64,000 nucleotides of DNA from Polaromonas sp. (GTDB lineage Bacteria; Pseudomonadota; Gammaproteobacteria; Burkholderiales; Burkholderiaceae_C), in assembly GCF_030689685.1 (NCBI RefSeq), contig NZ_JAUYEY010000101.1, positions 1-64,000 on the forward strand. The letters run 5' to 3'. Below are positions 43,255 to 53,251 of the stretch, piece after piece (position 1 is the first letter of the stretch; each line of letters begins with the position of its first letter). A program made the position numbers and the translations under genes. The notes beneath the pieces are model-generated. The model was not told the origin of the DNA. It saw only the letters and a program-made list of their open reading frames with translations, and ran no database searches.

Positions 43255-44600
43255 CAGGCTGCTGAAATACCTGCTGCGCCAGCGCAGCAGCTGACTCGAA
43301 GCGGTTTATTTTTGCGGTTCTGTTTCATATTTTGAGATTCCAGTGCTTTTTGAGCTTTTTGTTATTGGTTTGAAGCTCTGCTGCCGCCGTTTTTACCCCT
43401 CACTGCGCCTGCAGACGGATTTGCCCCAGGGTGCGCATACGCGTCAAGTTGTACGCGGCCATCGTCAGCACAAACATCTGATCGACCCGCTCAAGCCCGC
43501 GCACCATCACCTGCCGAATCCGGCCCACGGTCTTGGCCCAGCCAAAGCCCTGCTCGATCAGTTTTCTCTTTTGCTGCGAAACGGCGTAGCCGTCTGTCTG
43601 TGCAATGGCATCGGGCACTGCCGAGCGCCGGCCTGAAGTGTTCTGCGCCACATGCGGCGTTACTTTCATCTCCAGGCAGGCCTCGATGAACTCTTGCGCG
43701 TCATAGCCTTTGTCTGCGCCCAGCGTGATCTCGGCTTTCGCATCGCCTGCTGCCTGGCTTGCATCATGGATCATCGCCTTGGCCGCTTCTCGCTCAGCGT
43801 GCCCGTCGGCCGTGGTCACCACGGCGTTGGCTATCAGCCCATGGCGGTTGTCCGTCAGGGTATGGCCTATGAAGCGAAGCTCGCTGCCCGTCTTGCCCTT
43901 GCGGTAGAGCCGGGCGTCAAGGTCAGTCGTCGATTCGTGCGTCTCGTTGCTGCGAGTCTGGCCTTTGAAGCTGCCACCGCCGTGGTGATCGTCACTGCCG
44001 TCTTTGCGCACAAAGCTCTTGTGGCCCGCCCAGGCCTGGATGAGTGTGCCGTCCACGCTGAAGTGTTCGCCCGAGAGCCAGTCTTGTTTGTCGGCGACTT
44101 CGAGCACATGGTTGAACAGCTCAATGACCGCGTCATGCGCTATCAGGCGTTCGCGGTTCTTGGTGAAGACTGTGGGCACCCAGACGGCATCGTCCATGGC
44201 AAGACCTATAAACCAGCGAAACAGCAAGTTGTACCGGGTCTGCTCCATGAGCTGGCGCTCCGAGCGCACGCTGTAGAACACCTGCAAGAGCATGGCGCGC
44301 AGCAGTTTCTCGGGGGCGATGCTGGGCCGGCCGCCTTTGATATCGGCCTCGTACATTCCGGCAAACAGCGCATCCATCTTCACCAGGGCCTCGTTGACCA
44401 TCTGGCGTATGGGCCGCAAAGGATGATCGGCTGGAACGAAGTCTTCCAGGTGGCGCATCGTAAACAGGCGTTCGGTGAAAGTGTCGGCTCCGCGCATGGT
44501 GATCACTTGGCTTATATCTGGTGAAAAAAAAAGGCTGCCTCAGATAAACGCTTGAGGCACCATCTCGGCGGACTTCGCTCCGAGGTATTTCAGCAGCCTA
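43255..44600 (-). mobile_element. IS5-like insertion sequence (1346 bp) with terminal inverted repeats and TTAA target duplication
   Basis: Ends caggctgctgaaatacct (43255-43272) / aggtatttcagcagccta (44583-44600), 17/18 match; ttaa at 43251-43254 and 44601-44604. Confidence 0.9.
43400..44506 (-). CDS. IS5-family-like DDE transposase
   Basis: MRGADTFTERLFTMRHLEDFVPADHPLRPIRQMVNEAL; FSVDGTLIQAWAGHKSF; ITLGADKGYDAQEFIEACLE; intact ORF. Confidence 0.92.
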   Translation of the reverse strand: MITMRGADTFTERLFTMRHLEDFVPADHPLRPIRQMVNEALVKMDALFAGMYEADIKGGRPSIAPEKLLRAMLLQVFYSVRSERQLMEQTRYNLLFRWFIGLAMDDAVWVPTVFTKNRERLIAHDAVIELFNHVLEVADKQDWLSGEHFSVDGTLIQAWAGHKSFVRKDGSDDHHGGGSFKGQTRSNETHESTTDLDARLYRKGKTGSELRFIGHTLTDNRHGLIANAVVTTADGHAEREAAKAMIHDASQAAGDAKAEITLGADKGYDAQEFIEACLEMKVTPHVAQNTSGRRSAVPDAIAQTDGYAVSQQKRKLIEQGFGWAKTVGRIRQVMVRGLERVDQMFVLTMAAYNLTRMRTLGQIRLQAQ

Positions 44601-44625
44601 TTAAGTGATAACACTGCAAGATTCA

Positions 44626-45918
44626 TCAGTTGTATTTCCTGAAAACCGGTTTGATGGCAGGACCGTTGAGATATTTTTCGACACCCTCGTTAAGTGCGAG
44701 TCGATAGATTTTGAAAGATTGTTCGATGGCACGTTCAGTAACAGCAAGCTCATCTTCATCGTGCCGATAGCATAAAGCGATCCAAGGCATAAGCACACCG
44801 TTACGGATCATTTCCTGCGAGAACAGTGTCCGAAGGTCCAACGAGTTCGCGCCGGATTCATCCAAAGTTAAGTAGTAAGGGGAACAGGCTATACCGCCAA
44901 TCTTAAAGCTATGTCCGATGCCATGAGCTTCCGCCTGTCGCTGCATCATGGCGGTTAGTTTACGACCGTAGTCCCACAAGTGTTCAACGACCTTATGCTT
45001 TTGCATGAATCGGATCGTAGCAATAAAAGCGCCCAAGCCACACATCTCGGCGCCATGCGTTGTGGACAACAGGAATACCCGCTCTCGTCCTTCTAACTCA
45101 ATAGCACCAAGCTCCATGATTTCTCGTTTGCCCGCGATGCAGGCCACCGAAAAACCGTTGGCCATTGCCTTACCAAAGGTGCACAAATCCGGGGTAACAC
45201 CATAAGTATGTTGCGCTCCCTTCATGTGCCAGCGGAACCCTGTGATCATTTCATCCAACACAAAGACAATACCGTGCGCCCGACATAGCTCTTGCACTCG
45301 CTGCAAGAAACCATCCTTGGGCTCTTCGATAGCAGCCGGTTCCAAGACTACACAGGCAATCTTCTCAGGGTGCTGCGCTATCAATGCCTCCAATGAGACG
45401 ATGTCGTTGTAGCGGAACGTCTTGATCTTCTCGATGGTTTCTTGCGGTATGCCACGCGTGAGCGGCGTCGAAGCTATAAACCAGTCGTCATACGAAAAGA
45501 ATGGATGCTCTGCGCAACGTGCCACCAACTCTCTTCCTGTATACGCACGCGCAAGCTTGACTGCGGCAGAAACAGCAGTGGAACCATTCTTGGTGAACTT
45601 CACCATATCCACGGAATCGATCAAATCAATCAGCAACTCCGATGCCTCCAATTCAATCATCGATGGTCGCGTCAGATTGTTACCGTTTCTGATCTGGGAA
45701 ATGGCGGCAGAATCAATTTCATCTTCAGCGTAGCCTATATTTACTGCACGCAATGCCATGCCGTAATCCAGATATTTAGTACCCTCATGGTCATAAATAT
45801 ATGAACCTTTACCCCGAGTCAAAATTTCCGGAACATTAGTAGGATATTGGTCGTAGCCACGCGAATAGGTATGTGCGCCACCAGGTATAGCTTTGAGCAG
45901 TCGTTCTTGGAAATTCAT
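44626..45918 (-). CDS. Class III PLP aminotransferase (glutamate-1-semialdehyde aminomutase-like)
   Basis: AIPGGAHTYSRGYDQYP; FTKNGSTAVSAAVKLARAYTGRELVARCAEHPFFSYDDWFI; VLDEMITGFRWHMKGAQHTYGVTPDLCTFGKAMANGF. Confidence 0.9.
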   Translation of the reverse strand: MNFQERLLKAIPGGAHTYSRGYDQYPTNVPEILTRGKGSYIYDHEGTKYLDYGMALRAVNIGYAEDEIDSAAISQIRNGNNLTRPSMIELEASELLIDLIDSVDMVKFTKNGSTAVSAAVKLARAYTGRELVARCAEHPFFSYDDWFIASTPLTRGIPQETIEKIKTFRYNDIVSLEALIAQHPEKIACVVLEPAAIEEPKDGFLQRVQELCRAHGIVFVLDEMITGFRWHMKGAQHTYGVTPDLCTFGKAMANGFSVACIAGKREIMELGAIELEGRERVFLLSTTHGAEMCGLGAFIATIRFMQKHKVVEHLWDYGRKLTAMMQRQAEAHGIGHSFKIGGIACSPYYLTLDESGANSLDLRTLFSQEMIRNGVLMPWIALCYRHDEDELAVTERAIEQSFKIYRLALNEGVEKYLNGPAIKPVFRKYN

Positions 45919-46628
45919 TTGCTAAGCCCTTTCATTTCAATTAAAGCTTCCAGCATTTTAAAATCATCAATATCATCAATTTCCAATGATTTCCACTTTG
46001 GCACTTCGTAGCCGATGGTGTCCGCATGATAGAACGAGCGCTGCGCACGCAGCACGTCGATATAAGATGCATAGAGCGTGCCCTCTAGAAAATACAGCGG
46101 CTCAATGTCCTGTCGACGCAAGCCAGTCGGCTGGCGCTCTAGGTACGGCCTCAAACGGTCACTGTCCTCACGGCGGAAAATGAAAGCCGGATGCATGCTT
46201 TCCACCCGGCAAACGCTGACAATCGAGCCAGCACCAGACTCGACCAAGCGCGCCAAACCTTGATCAATATCGGACGGTTCACGCAATGGTGAGGTTGGTT
46301 CCAGCAGAACGACGATGTCGAAGTGGCGGCCGGACGCCGCTAAGACGTCCATCGCATGCAATACAACATCGATGGATGAAGCTGTGTCCCCAGACAGCTC
46401 TTCCGGGCGCATGAACGGCACCTCGGCACCGGCCTGCCGCGCTGCGTCAGCAATGGCAGGGTCATCGGTGCTAACCACAATCGCATCTAAGCACCCCGCC
46501 GCCTTGGCGGCATCGATGGTCCAGGCAATCAGTGGCTTACCGCTTAGGAGGCGGACATTCTTTCCAGGCAAACCCTTCGATCCGCCACGTGCAGTCACCA
46601 ACCCAAGAATCTTCAAATTTTCAATCAA
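45915..46628 (-). CDS. Acylneuraminate cytidylyltransferase family protein (CMP-nonulosonate synthetase, LegF/PtmB-like)
   Basis: LVTARGGSKGLPGKNVRLLSGKPLIAWTIDAAKAA; VSTDDPAIADAARQAGAEVPFMRPEELSGDTASS; VLLEPTSPLR. Confidence 0.92.
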   Translation of the reverse strand: MIENLKILGLVTARGGSKGLPGKNVRLLSGKPLIAWTIDAAKAAGCLDAIVVSTDDPAIADAARQAGAEVPFMRPEELSGDTASSIDVVLHAMDVLAASGRHFDIVVLLEPTSPLREPSDIDQGLARLVESGAGSIVSVCRVESMHPAFIFRREDSDRLRPYLERQPTGLRRQDIEPLYFLEGTLYASYIDVLRAQRSFYHADTIGYEVPKWKSLEIDDIDDFKMLEALIEMKGLSK

Positions 46629-46645
46629 AATAATCTCCGTTTAGA

Positions 46646-47311
46646 TCAGTTTGCAGGCGCATCAAAACAGCGTGTGCGCACAGATTTCTCGTTATGCAGG
46701 AAGCGTTGATCTGGATATTGTCCGACCACCACGGTGGATGAAGGAACGTCAAGATTGACAATCATGCAATTTGCTGCCAGCACCACGTCATCGCCCAGCC
46801 TACAGTTGCCGAGTACGCTGGTGCGCGAGTACAGAATTGTTCCAGTACCAAATTTCGGATAAACATCTGTGACTGCGCCGATCGTACAGTTCTGGTAAAC
46901 GACTAAATAGTCCTGGTAGCGCGCATGCCCCAGCACTGTTCCCAGTGGATGCACCAGCATGAAAATATCCGGCATTGCCACTGAATAGAACAGGTCCAGA
47001 CCATGCAGTATTTTGTTGAGATAGAACAGACGGGTAGGCAGCTCAGTTGCACCATTCTCGCGCCACACCGTATTGGCAAAGAAGTACAGCAGTATCGCCA
47101 TGTGGTCGCCGTTGAGATGGTCGAACAGTACCGCTTTGTCGCGCTGGTAGTATTTACGTTCTATGCGTGCGAAGCAATGCGCAACTCTCTCCAGCGCTCG
47201 CCCAAACAGTCTCGCATCCGCCGCATCGCTCACATAGCCGTCAGGCAGATGATGGGCAAGAAGCTGCATCACATATCTCTGTAGGTTGGCTTGCGACAAG
47301 CTAGACTGCAT
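46646..47311 (-). CDS. Left-handed beta-helix acyltransferase (serine acetyltransferase-like)
   Basis: VHPLGTVLGHARYQDYLVVYQNCTIGAVTDVYPKFGTGTILYSRTSVLGNCRLGDDVVLAANCMIVNLDVPSSTVVVG hexapeptide repeats. Confidence 0.82.
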   Translation of the reverse strand: MQSSLSQANLQRYVMQLLAHHLPDGYVSDAADARLFGRALERVAHCFARIERKYYQRDKAVLFDHLNGDHMAILLYFFANTVWRENGATELPTRLFYLNKILHGLDLFYSVAMPDIFMLVHPLGTVLGHARYQDYLVVYQNCTIGAVTDVYPKFGTGTILYSRTSVLGNCRLGDDVVLAANCMIVNLDVPSSTVVVGQYPDQRFLHNEKSVRTRCFDAPAN

Positions 47312-47312
47312 T

Positions 47313-48074
47313 TTATTTGAGCATCCGCATAGGGATATCGAGATTGCGCAAGTAGGAGCGTGCGCGTATCGGATTGTTGTCACCAAAGTGAAAAATGCTG
47401 GCACAAGCCGCCGCAGATGCAGCCGTATTCTTCAGAAGTGACACCAAGTGCATAAAGTTTCCTGCGCCGCCGCATACGATTACAGGCACGGGAACTGCGG
47501 ACGCTATTAGCGCTGCAATCTCAAGATCATAGCCTTGCATTACGCCGTCCTGATCAATCGAATTTAGAAAAATCTCGCCTGCACCCAACGCCACAAGATG
47601 ACGAGCATGGTCTACGGGGTCGATGCCTGTGGCTTCAGTCCCGCACCGAATCCAGACTCGAGCACCGTTTTCACCGTGGCGGTAGTCAATACCTGCAACG
47701 ACACATTGACTGCCAAAGCGTTCAGCAATTTCACTGATTAAACTCGGGTTGGTTACTGCTGCTGTCGTCACGACAATTTTGTCCGCGCCGGCCAACAAAA
47801 GTTGGCGCACATCGTCGATCGATTCGATACCACCGCCTGCAGCTAGTGGCATGAAACACTCGGTCGCAGCTTCTCTAACGATATCAATAAGTTTTTTTTT
47901 CGAATACCTACTGGACGCAATGTCAAGAAACACCAACTCATCCGCATCCTGTGCGCTGTAGATGCGAACAGCGGTTTTAGGATTGCCCGTATCTCGATAG
48001 TTGGCGAATTGCACGCCTTTGACCATTCGGCCATCGCGCAGAAGCAAGACCGGGATAACGCGCTTCTTCAGCAT
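47313..48074 (-). CDS. HisF-like cyclase subunit, module B
   Basis: MLKKRVIPVLLLRDGRMVKGVQFANYRDTGNPKTAVRIYSAQDADELVFLDI. Confidence 0.9.
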   Translation of the reverse strand: MLKKRVIPVLLLRDGRMVKGVQFANYRDTGNPKTAVRIYSAQDADELVFLDIASSRYSKKKLIDIVREAATECFMPLAAGGGIESIDDVRQLLLAGADKIVVTTAAVTNPSLISEIAERFGSQCVVAGIDYRHGENGARVWIRCGTEATGIDPVDHARHLVALGAGEIFLNSIDQDGVMQGYDLEIAALIASAVPVPVIVCGGAGNFMHLVSLLKNTAASAAACASIFHFGDNNPIRARSYLRNLDIPMRMLK

Positions 48075-48685
48075 TCCATATTCCACTCGACAAAATTCTT
48101 GAGGATCCGCAATCCAGAGGGTTGACTTTTTTCCGGATGAAACTGCATGCCGACTACATTGCCACTGGCCACACTCGCCACGATGTCACCACCAAAATTG
48201 CAGATTGCAATGACGTCGTCCGGGTTATCCGGAATACAGTGATAGGAGTGAACGAAATAGAAGTCAACATGCTGCTTGATCCCGCGAAATACGGGATGTG
48301 GCTCAATTCGAGAAAGATTGTTCCAACCCACGTGTGGGACCTTGTTCGGTGGAGACGGCCTTAAGCGAACAACTGCACCGCCAATCAGGCCTAAACCGGG
48401 CGTTGGCCCGTGCTCTTCGCCACGATCAAACAACAGTTGCATGCCAAGACAGATGCCGAGCATTGGTCGACCAGTAGCAGCATACTTCCTCAAAGAATTG
48501 GCCCAACCGGTGTTAACAAGCGTCGCCATTGCCGCGCCGAATGAACCCACGCCCGGGAGAATCAACCTCTCAAATTCCAGCGCCCTCTCCGGGTCGTTGC
48601 AGATATGTGCTTGATATCCGAGATGATCGAAAGCATTTCGGACAGATGCCAGGTTTCCGACACCGTAATCCACGATTGCAATCAT
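48068..48685 (-). CDS. HisH-like glutamine amidotransferase, module B
   Basis: MIAIVDYGVGNLASVRNAFDHLGYQ; MLGICLGMQLLFDRGEEHGPTPGLGL; GMQFHPEKSQPSG. Confidence 0.93.
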   Translation of the reverse strand: MIAIVDYGVGNLASVRNAFDHLGYQAHICNDPERALEFERLILPGVGSFGAAMATLVNTGWANSLRKYAATGRPMLGICLGMQLLFDRGEEHGPTPGLGLIGGAVVRLRPSPPNKVPHVGWNNLSRIEPHPVFRGIKQHVDFYFVHSYHCIPDNPDDVIAICNFGGDIVASVASGNVVGMQFHPEKSQPSGLRILKNFVEWNMEC

Positions 48686-48690
48686 GGTTT

Positions 48691-49869
48691 TTACCGATTA
48701 TCTTCCCGATACCACTGGGCAAAATCCCAAGATTGCTTGGCTAACGGAATGTTCGAAAAATTCGGCTGGTGTGGCGGAATCACCATCTGCCCAACGAACT
48801 GATTGAACTCCTGCTCCGTAAGACCCATATATTCAAGAAAAACCTCTAGTGAGGGTGGCTTCCGCCCATCAAATTCCTCATTAAGACGGCGAGCCTCTTC
48901 CGGCTCCATCCTACCGGAACGCACATGAAATGCATTGATTTGCGCCACGCGGCTATAGCCGCGTTTGAGAAACTTAATATAGTCTCGCGTACCCTGCATA
49001 AAACATTCTATTTTTTCACCATGATCATTGATCTCACGAGGCACTCCCTCAATCTCGTCGACCTGCCAACCGAGCTCACGCTTGATGATCTCCGTGTTCT
49101 TGGTGTAATCCCAGGGAATGAAGCTTCCGAGAGGAACTGAGCAATAATTCAGCGCTTTTAGCTCCTTGACATCGGGATAGGTATAAGGAATAAGGTCACG
49201 TTTGTCAACCGGACTATCCGGACGATCAATCATGCCGTGCATATCCTCAGCGGTAATACCCAGTGTCCGCAACATATTAAATTTCTTGTCGTCTTCGTAT
49301 TCGATTTCATCATCAAGATAATCGTAATACGCGGTAATCTCGGACTGCGTCTCGCCCCAGAATACAAGAGAAACCTTGTACATCAGGGCCACCCGGAGAG
49401 GGTACGAGTAAATGCCTGTATGACAATGCCAACAGAAATCAGTCTTACGGATAAATGATTCGAGCATCAAACGCTTGACTATTTTCCAGTTTGGCTGGAA
49501 GTCGATCACGTCGACGCCTAGTTTTTTGAACGTCCGCTGGTTGTTTTCTTCCACGACTTGTCGCATGAAGCCATGGTTGAAACGCACCACAAGGGGTTTA
49601 AGATTATATTCTTTCATTAGATAGTACAACTGAAACGTGCTGTCCTTTCCACCCGAAAACGGGATAATGCAGTCGTAGTCAGCTTTCCCACGATATTTCT
49701 CGATTAATTTATCCAGAAGTCGCTTTCGTTCATCCCAATCGATTACTTGTTGCTTGTGCGCAGCGCCACGGCAGATATTGCATATGCCCCGCGTGTCATA
49801 TTCGATTGTTTCATACGTTTCAGGCAAACCGCATTTCACACAGCGCCTCAGCAATGGAAAACTTGTCAT
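48691..49869 (-). CDS. N-acetyl sugar amidotransferase, module B
   Basis: CVKCGLPETYETIEYDTRGICNIC; PP-loop IIPFSGGKDSTFQLYYLMKEYNLKPLVVRFNHGF. Confidence 0.9.
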   Translation of the reverse strand: MTSFPLLRRCVKCGLPETYETIEYDTRGICNICRGAAHKQQVIDWDERKRLLDKLIEKYRGKADYDCIIPFSGGKDSTFQLYYLMKEYNLKPLVVRFNHGFMRQVVEENNQRTFKKLGVDVIDFQPNWKIVKRLMLESFIRKTDFCWHCHTGIYSYPLRVALMYKVSLVFWGETQSEITAYYDYLDDEIEYEDDKKFNMLRTLGITAEDMHGMIDRPDSPVDKRDLIPYTYPDVKELKALNYCSVPLGSFIPWDYTKNTEIIKRELGWQVDEIEGVPREINDHGEKIECFMQGTRDYIKFLKRGYSRVAQINAFHVRSGRMEPEEARRLNEEFDGRKPPSLEVFLEYMGLTEQEFNQFVGQMVIPPHQPNFSNIPLAKQSWDFAQWYREDNR

Positions 49870-50006
49870 ATATGTAGTACCTCTTAGTTTCTTATGAATT
49901 CGTTCTTCACAATGTGTGAACGAAGGATTTTCCAGCGGACGTACGACTGTACGAAAATCTTGTTGACTCTGCTATATCAACCCACAAGGGTTCCCGCTTA
50001 TCCAAC

Positions 50007-51068
50007 TCAGGACCTTGAGTTCGATAACACATGAGGGGCTAGCTCGAAATCACTAGGCCTGCCCACGTCCAGCCAGGGTTCATGCATTGGGTAGGCCACC
50101 GTGCGTTTGGCCTTCGCTTGGAGGCGCTCAAACAGGGTGGGCATATCGCAATGGGCATCATCAATCAAGACACTCAGCGCGCCCGGGTCAAGGGCATAAA
50201 CGCCGGCATTGATATGGCTGCGGGCCACGGGCTTTTCCTCAAAACCGACAATTTCGACACCTTTAGTCTGCACCACGCCAAAGGGGTGCTGCCATTCGTG
50301 CACACGCACGGCCATGGTGGCGGCTGCGTCGTAGCGCATATGAAAATCGAGCAGTTCGCCGTAGCGGATATCGGTAATAACATCGCCGTTGGTGACCACG
50401 AACGGAGCATCAGGACATGGATTGAGCAAGCCCAGTGCGCCGGCCGTGCCCAAGGGGGACTTCTCGCGCAGGTAATCGACCTGTACGCCCAAACGCTCGC
50501 CATTGCCAAAGTGATTTTCAATCATATGCCCCAGATAATGAATGGCTAGCACAAAGTGGCTAAAGCCCTCCAACTTGGCACGCTCGATGATGTGCTCCAG
50601 AAGGGGTTTGCCTGCCACAGGTAACAAGGGTTTGGGGCAGTTTTCCGTGTGCGGGCGTAGTCGCGTACCCATCCCACCGGCCATGATGACCATCAGGTTG
50701 GAACGCGTTGGTAAGGTGGTGATTTCATCCCAGAGATGCAAGCCCACGACATGGTGGTGCTCATCGACCACGGGAATCTGCTGGATTTTATTCGCAACCA
50801 TGAGCTGCATGACCATGTCACGCCCCATTTCAGGCGGCACCACCAGCGCATTGCGATGGATGACGCTTGCGATCGGGCTATCGAGATCCAGTCTCTTAAG
50901 CAAGCCACGCCGAATATCGCCGTCAGAAATCGTACCCTCTAGCTCCGCCCTGTCGTTGACGACCAAGACGATCTTGATCGAGACTTGGTCGAGGTTACGT
51001 ATCGCCTGCTGTATGGTGGCATTAGCGGGGAGAATGGCCTCGCGCCAGCGTTCTTCAGTTGAGCTCAC
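50007..51068 (-). CDS. CBS-domain sugar-1-phosphate nucleotidyltransferase (PtmE-like GlcN-1-P guanylyltransferase)
   Basis: Tandem CBS region, then NLMVIMAGGMGTRLRPHTENCPKPLLPVAGKPLLEHII; position in a legionaminic-type cluster. Confidence 0.88.
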   Translation of the reverse strand: MSSTEERWREAILPANATIQQAIRNLDQVSIKIVLVVNDRAELEGTISDGDIRRGLLKRLDLDSPIASVIHRNALVVPPEMGRDMVMQLMVANKIQQIPVVDEHHHVVGLHLWDEITTLPTRSNLMVIMAGGMGTRLRPHTENCPKPLLPVAGKPLLEHIIERAKLEGFSHFVLAIHYLGHMIENHFGNGERLGVQVDYLREKSPLGTAGALGLLNPCPDAPFVVTNGDVITDIRYGELLDFHMRYDAAATMAVRVHEWQHPFGVVQTKGVEIVGFEEKPVARSHINAGVYALDPGALSVLIDDAHCDMPTLFERLQAKAKRTVAYPMHEPWLDVGRPSDFELAPHVLSNSRS

Positions 51069-51083
51069 TTTTTGCGCCCCAAG

Positions 51084-52247
51084 TCAACATTCAGGTAGGT
51101 CATAAAAAGCTTTCTTGGCTATGCCATCAATGGAATATTGCTTTATGGTTTCAACCACTCGCTTACTTGCACCACCCTCTCCGTAGGGGTTGGCAACATG
51201 GTTCAAACTTGCTTGAAACTCGGGGGAGTAAAGTTTTTGCAGAGACGCAGTTATGTCTAATCGGTTAGGTTCGCAATTGATGACAGTTTCAGCGTGCAAT
51301 CGGCCCCGCTGGCGATCACCGATGTTGATTGTTCCCTTCTTAAAACTAGGTACTTCGGTCAAGCCGCTGGAAGAATTACCCACCACGCCATCAACTTGGG
51401 CAATGCACGATAAATAACGCAGTTGCCCAAGGGAAATGTAGGCGCGGGCGTTTGGGTGTTGTGCAACAAATTGCTCCACCATCCTGATCAGCTCCCGGCC
51501 ATCGGTATCAGCGTTAGGCATGGTGAAAATAAGTTGCGTGTCCCTTAGCGGGGCCAAGGCTGCCAGTAGTTCTGCCATCTGGTCCACGGCGGTTGTCGCC
51601 TCAAGAGTGGCTGGATGAAAGGTAATCAGCAGATTTTTTTGACCGAGTTTGAAGTTGAGCGACGCTTCTAGCGTTGCACGGTCAAGAATTTTTAAGCGTT
51701 TGATGTTGTCAACGCCCAGGCCACCGACAAGAAACACGCGTTCAGGCTGTTCGCCAAGTTGGACAACGCGCTGACGGTATTCTTCTGCTGCAACAAAATG
51801 AAGGTGTGACATCTTGGTGATCGAATGACGAAGCGCCTCATCAAAAGCCCCCTCAGTGCTCTCTCCGCCATGCAAGTGCGCCACCGGTATGCGGGCAACC
51901 AAGGCGGCAGTCACCGCCGAAAAAATTTCGAAGCGGTCGCCAAGCACCACGATCAGATCGGGCTGCAATTCGTTCAATGCATCGGAAAAACCGATCAACC
52001 CTAGGCCCATGGATTTAGCGATGCCCACGGGAGTGTCTGAACTGGTCAACATTTCAACCTTGCGGTCGATCTGGAAGCCGTCTTTCTCGATCTCGCGATA
52101 GGTGAGGCCGAACTCAGGCGACAGGTGCATACCGGTCGCAATAATCTGTAGTGTTAGCTCGGGATCATCCTTGATGCCTTGCATGACCCAGCGCATCAAG
52201 CCGTATTCGGCTCGGGTGCCGGTGATGACACAAATTTTGCGGGTCAT
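51084..52247 (-). CDS. Hydrolysing UDP/GDP-HexNAc 2-epimerase (LegG/NeuC family)
   Basis: KICVITGTRAEYGLMRWVMQGIKDDPELTLQIIATGMHLSPEFGLTYREIE; VLGDRFEIFSAVTAALVARIPVAHLHGGESTEGAFDE. Confidence 0.94.
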   Translation of the reverse strand: MTRKICVITGTRAEYGLMRWVMQGIKDDPELTLQIIATGMHLSPEFGLTYREIEKDGFQIDRKVEMLTSSDTPVGIAKSMGLGLIGFSDALNELQPDLIVVLGDRFEIFSAVTAALVARIPVAHLHGGESTEGAFDEALRHSITKMSHLHFVAAEEYRQRVVQLGEQPERVFLVGGLGVDNIKRLKILDRATLEASLNFKLGQKNLLITFHPATLEATTAVDQMAELLAALAPLRDTQLIFTMPNADTDGRELIRMVEQFVAQHPNARAYISLGQLRYLSCIAQVDGVVGNSSSGLTEVPSFKKGTINIGDRQRGRLHAETVINCEPNRLDITASLQKLYSPEFQASLNHVANPYGEGGASKRVVETIKQYSIDGIAKKAFYDLPEC

Positions 52248-53251
52248 AGCTCGATCAACTCGTCTGCCACAAAATCGCGTGGCGCGACGTTACCCAAGAC
52301 TTCATCCCAACGCATTGGAGAGACGCCAGTACCGGGGCGCTTGGTGGTGATGTTTTGCGCACTAAAGACCTCGCCGGCCTTTATAGCTTGGCTGGCCACC
52401 AGTGATTTACGGGCGACCGGTTTGTTCCTGGCTTCGCTCGGGGTGAGGCGCTTGATGCCATCGCCCAGCGCGATTTCTATATTCCGAATGGCAGCCACCA
52501 TGGCTTTGAGTTCTTCTGGCTCAAGGCTGGCTTGGTGGTCGGGGCCGGGCAGACTGCGGTCAAGGGTAAAGTGTTTTTCAATGACAGAAGCGCCCATGGC
52601 CACGGCGGCAATCGCCACCTCGATACCCTGCGTGTGATCTGAATAGCCCACCGCTACACCAAAGGCCGCATGAATGCTTTGCATTGCGCGCAGGTTTACC
52701 TCATTCATAGGTGTGGGGTATTCGGTTGTACAGTGCAATACCGTTACTTGGGAGCGTGCTGTGCCCGCCTGCTCCAGTACGTCAATAGCAGCTTCTATAT
52801 CGCCCAGCGTTGCCATGCCAGTGGAAAGGATAACGTTTTTGCCAAGTTGGCCGATATGACGCAAGTAGGGCAGGTTGGTGATCTCTCCGGAAGGAATCTT
52901 GAAATGGTCCTGGCCAAGACTCAGCAGTAGATCGACGCTTTCGATATCAAAGCCAGTGGAGAAAAAACCTACGTTACGCAACGCACAGTGATCAATGAGA
53001 ACTTTGTGCATGTCAGCGCTGAGCTCCAGGCGGCGAAGCATTTCATGTTGTGATTCTTGGCTGTCTGTAGTCTGGGTCTGGTAGGCAGCCTTTTCGGCGG
53101 TACGAGTGACTAGGCGGTTGGCGTTAAAAGTTTGAAACTTGACGATATCTACGTCAGCCTCAGCCGCCACATCAATTAACTTCTTGGCTAAGTCGAGGTC
53201 GCCGTTATGGTTGACACCGGCTTCGGCGATGATGAGTGTTCGGTTTTTCAT
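52244..53251 (-). CDS. N-acetylneuraminate/legionaminate synthase (LegI/NeuB family)
   Basis: LIIAEAGVNHNGDLDLAKKLIDVAAEADVDIVKFQTF; FKIPSGEITNLPYLRHI; TVLHCTTEYPTPMNEVNL; GYSDHTQGIEVAIAAVAMGASVIEKHFTLD; C-terminal SAF. Confidence 0.96.
   Translation of the reverse strand: MKNRTLIIAEAGVNHNGDLDLAKKLIDVAAEADVDIVKFQTFNANRLVTRTAEKAAYQTQTTDSQESQHEMLRRLELSADMHKVLIDHCALRNVGFFSTGFDIESVDLLLSLGQDHFKIPSGEITNLPYLRHIGQLGKNVILSTGMATLGDIEAAIDVLEQAGTARSQVTVLHCTTEYPTPMNEVNLRAMQSIHAAFGVAVGYSDHTQGIEVAIAAVAMGASVIEKHFTLDRSLPGPDHQASLEPEELKAMVAAIRNIEIALGDGIKRLTPSEARNKPVARKSLVASQAIKAGEVFSAQNITTKRPGTGVSPMRWDEVLGNVAPRDFVADELIEL

Noticed and set aside
39544-48685. hisF/hisH-like genes as histidine biosynthesis
   Set aside because: Both pairs adjoin N-acetyl sugar amidotransferases and lack other his genes, so a sugar amidination role is more likely.
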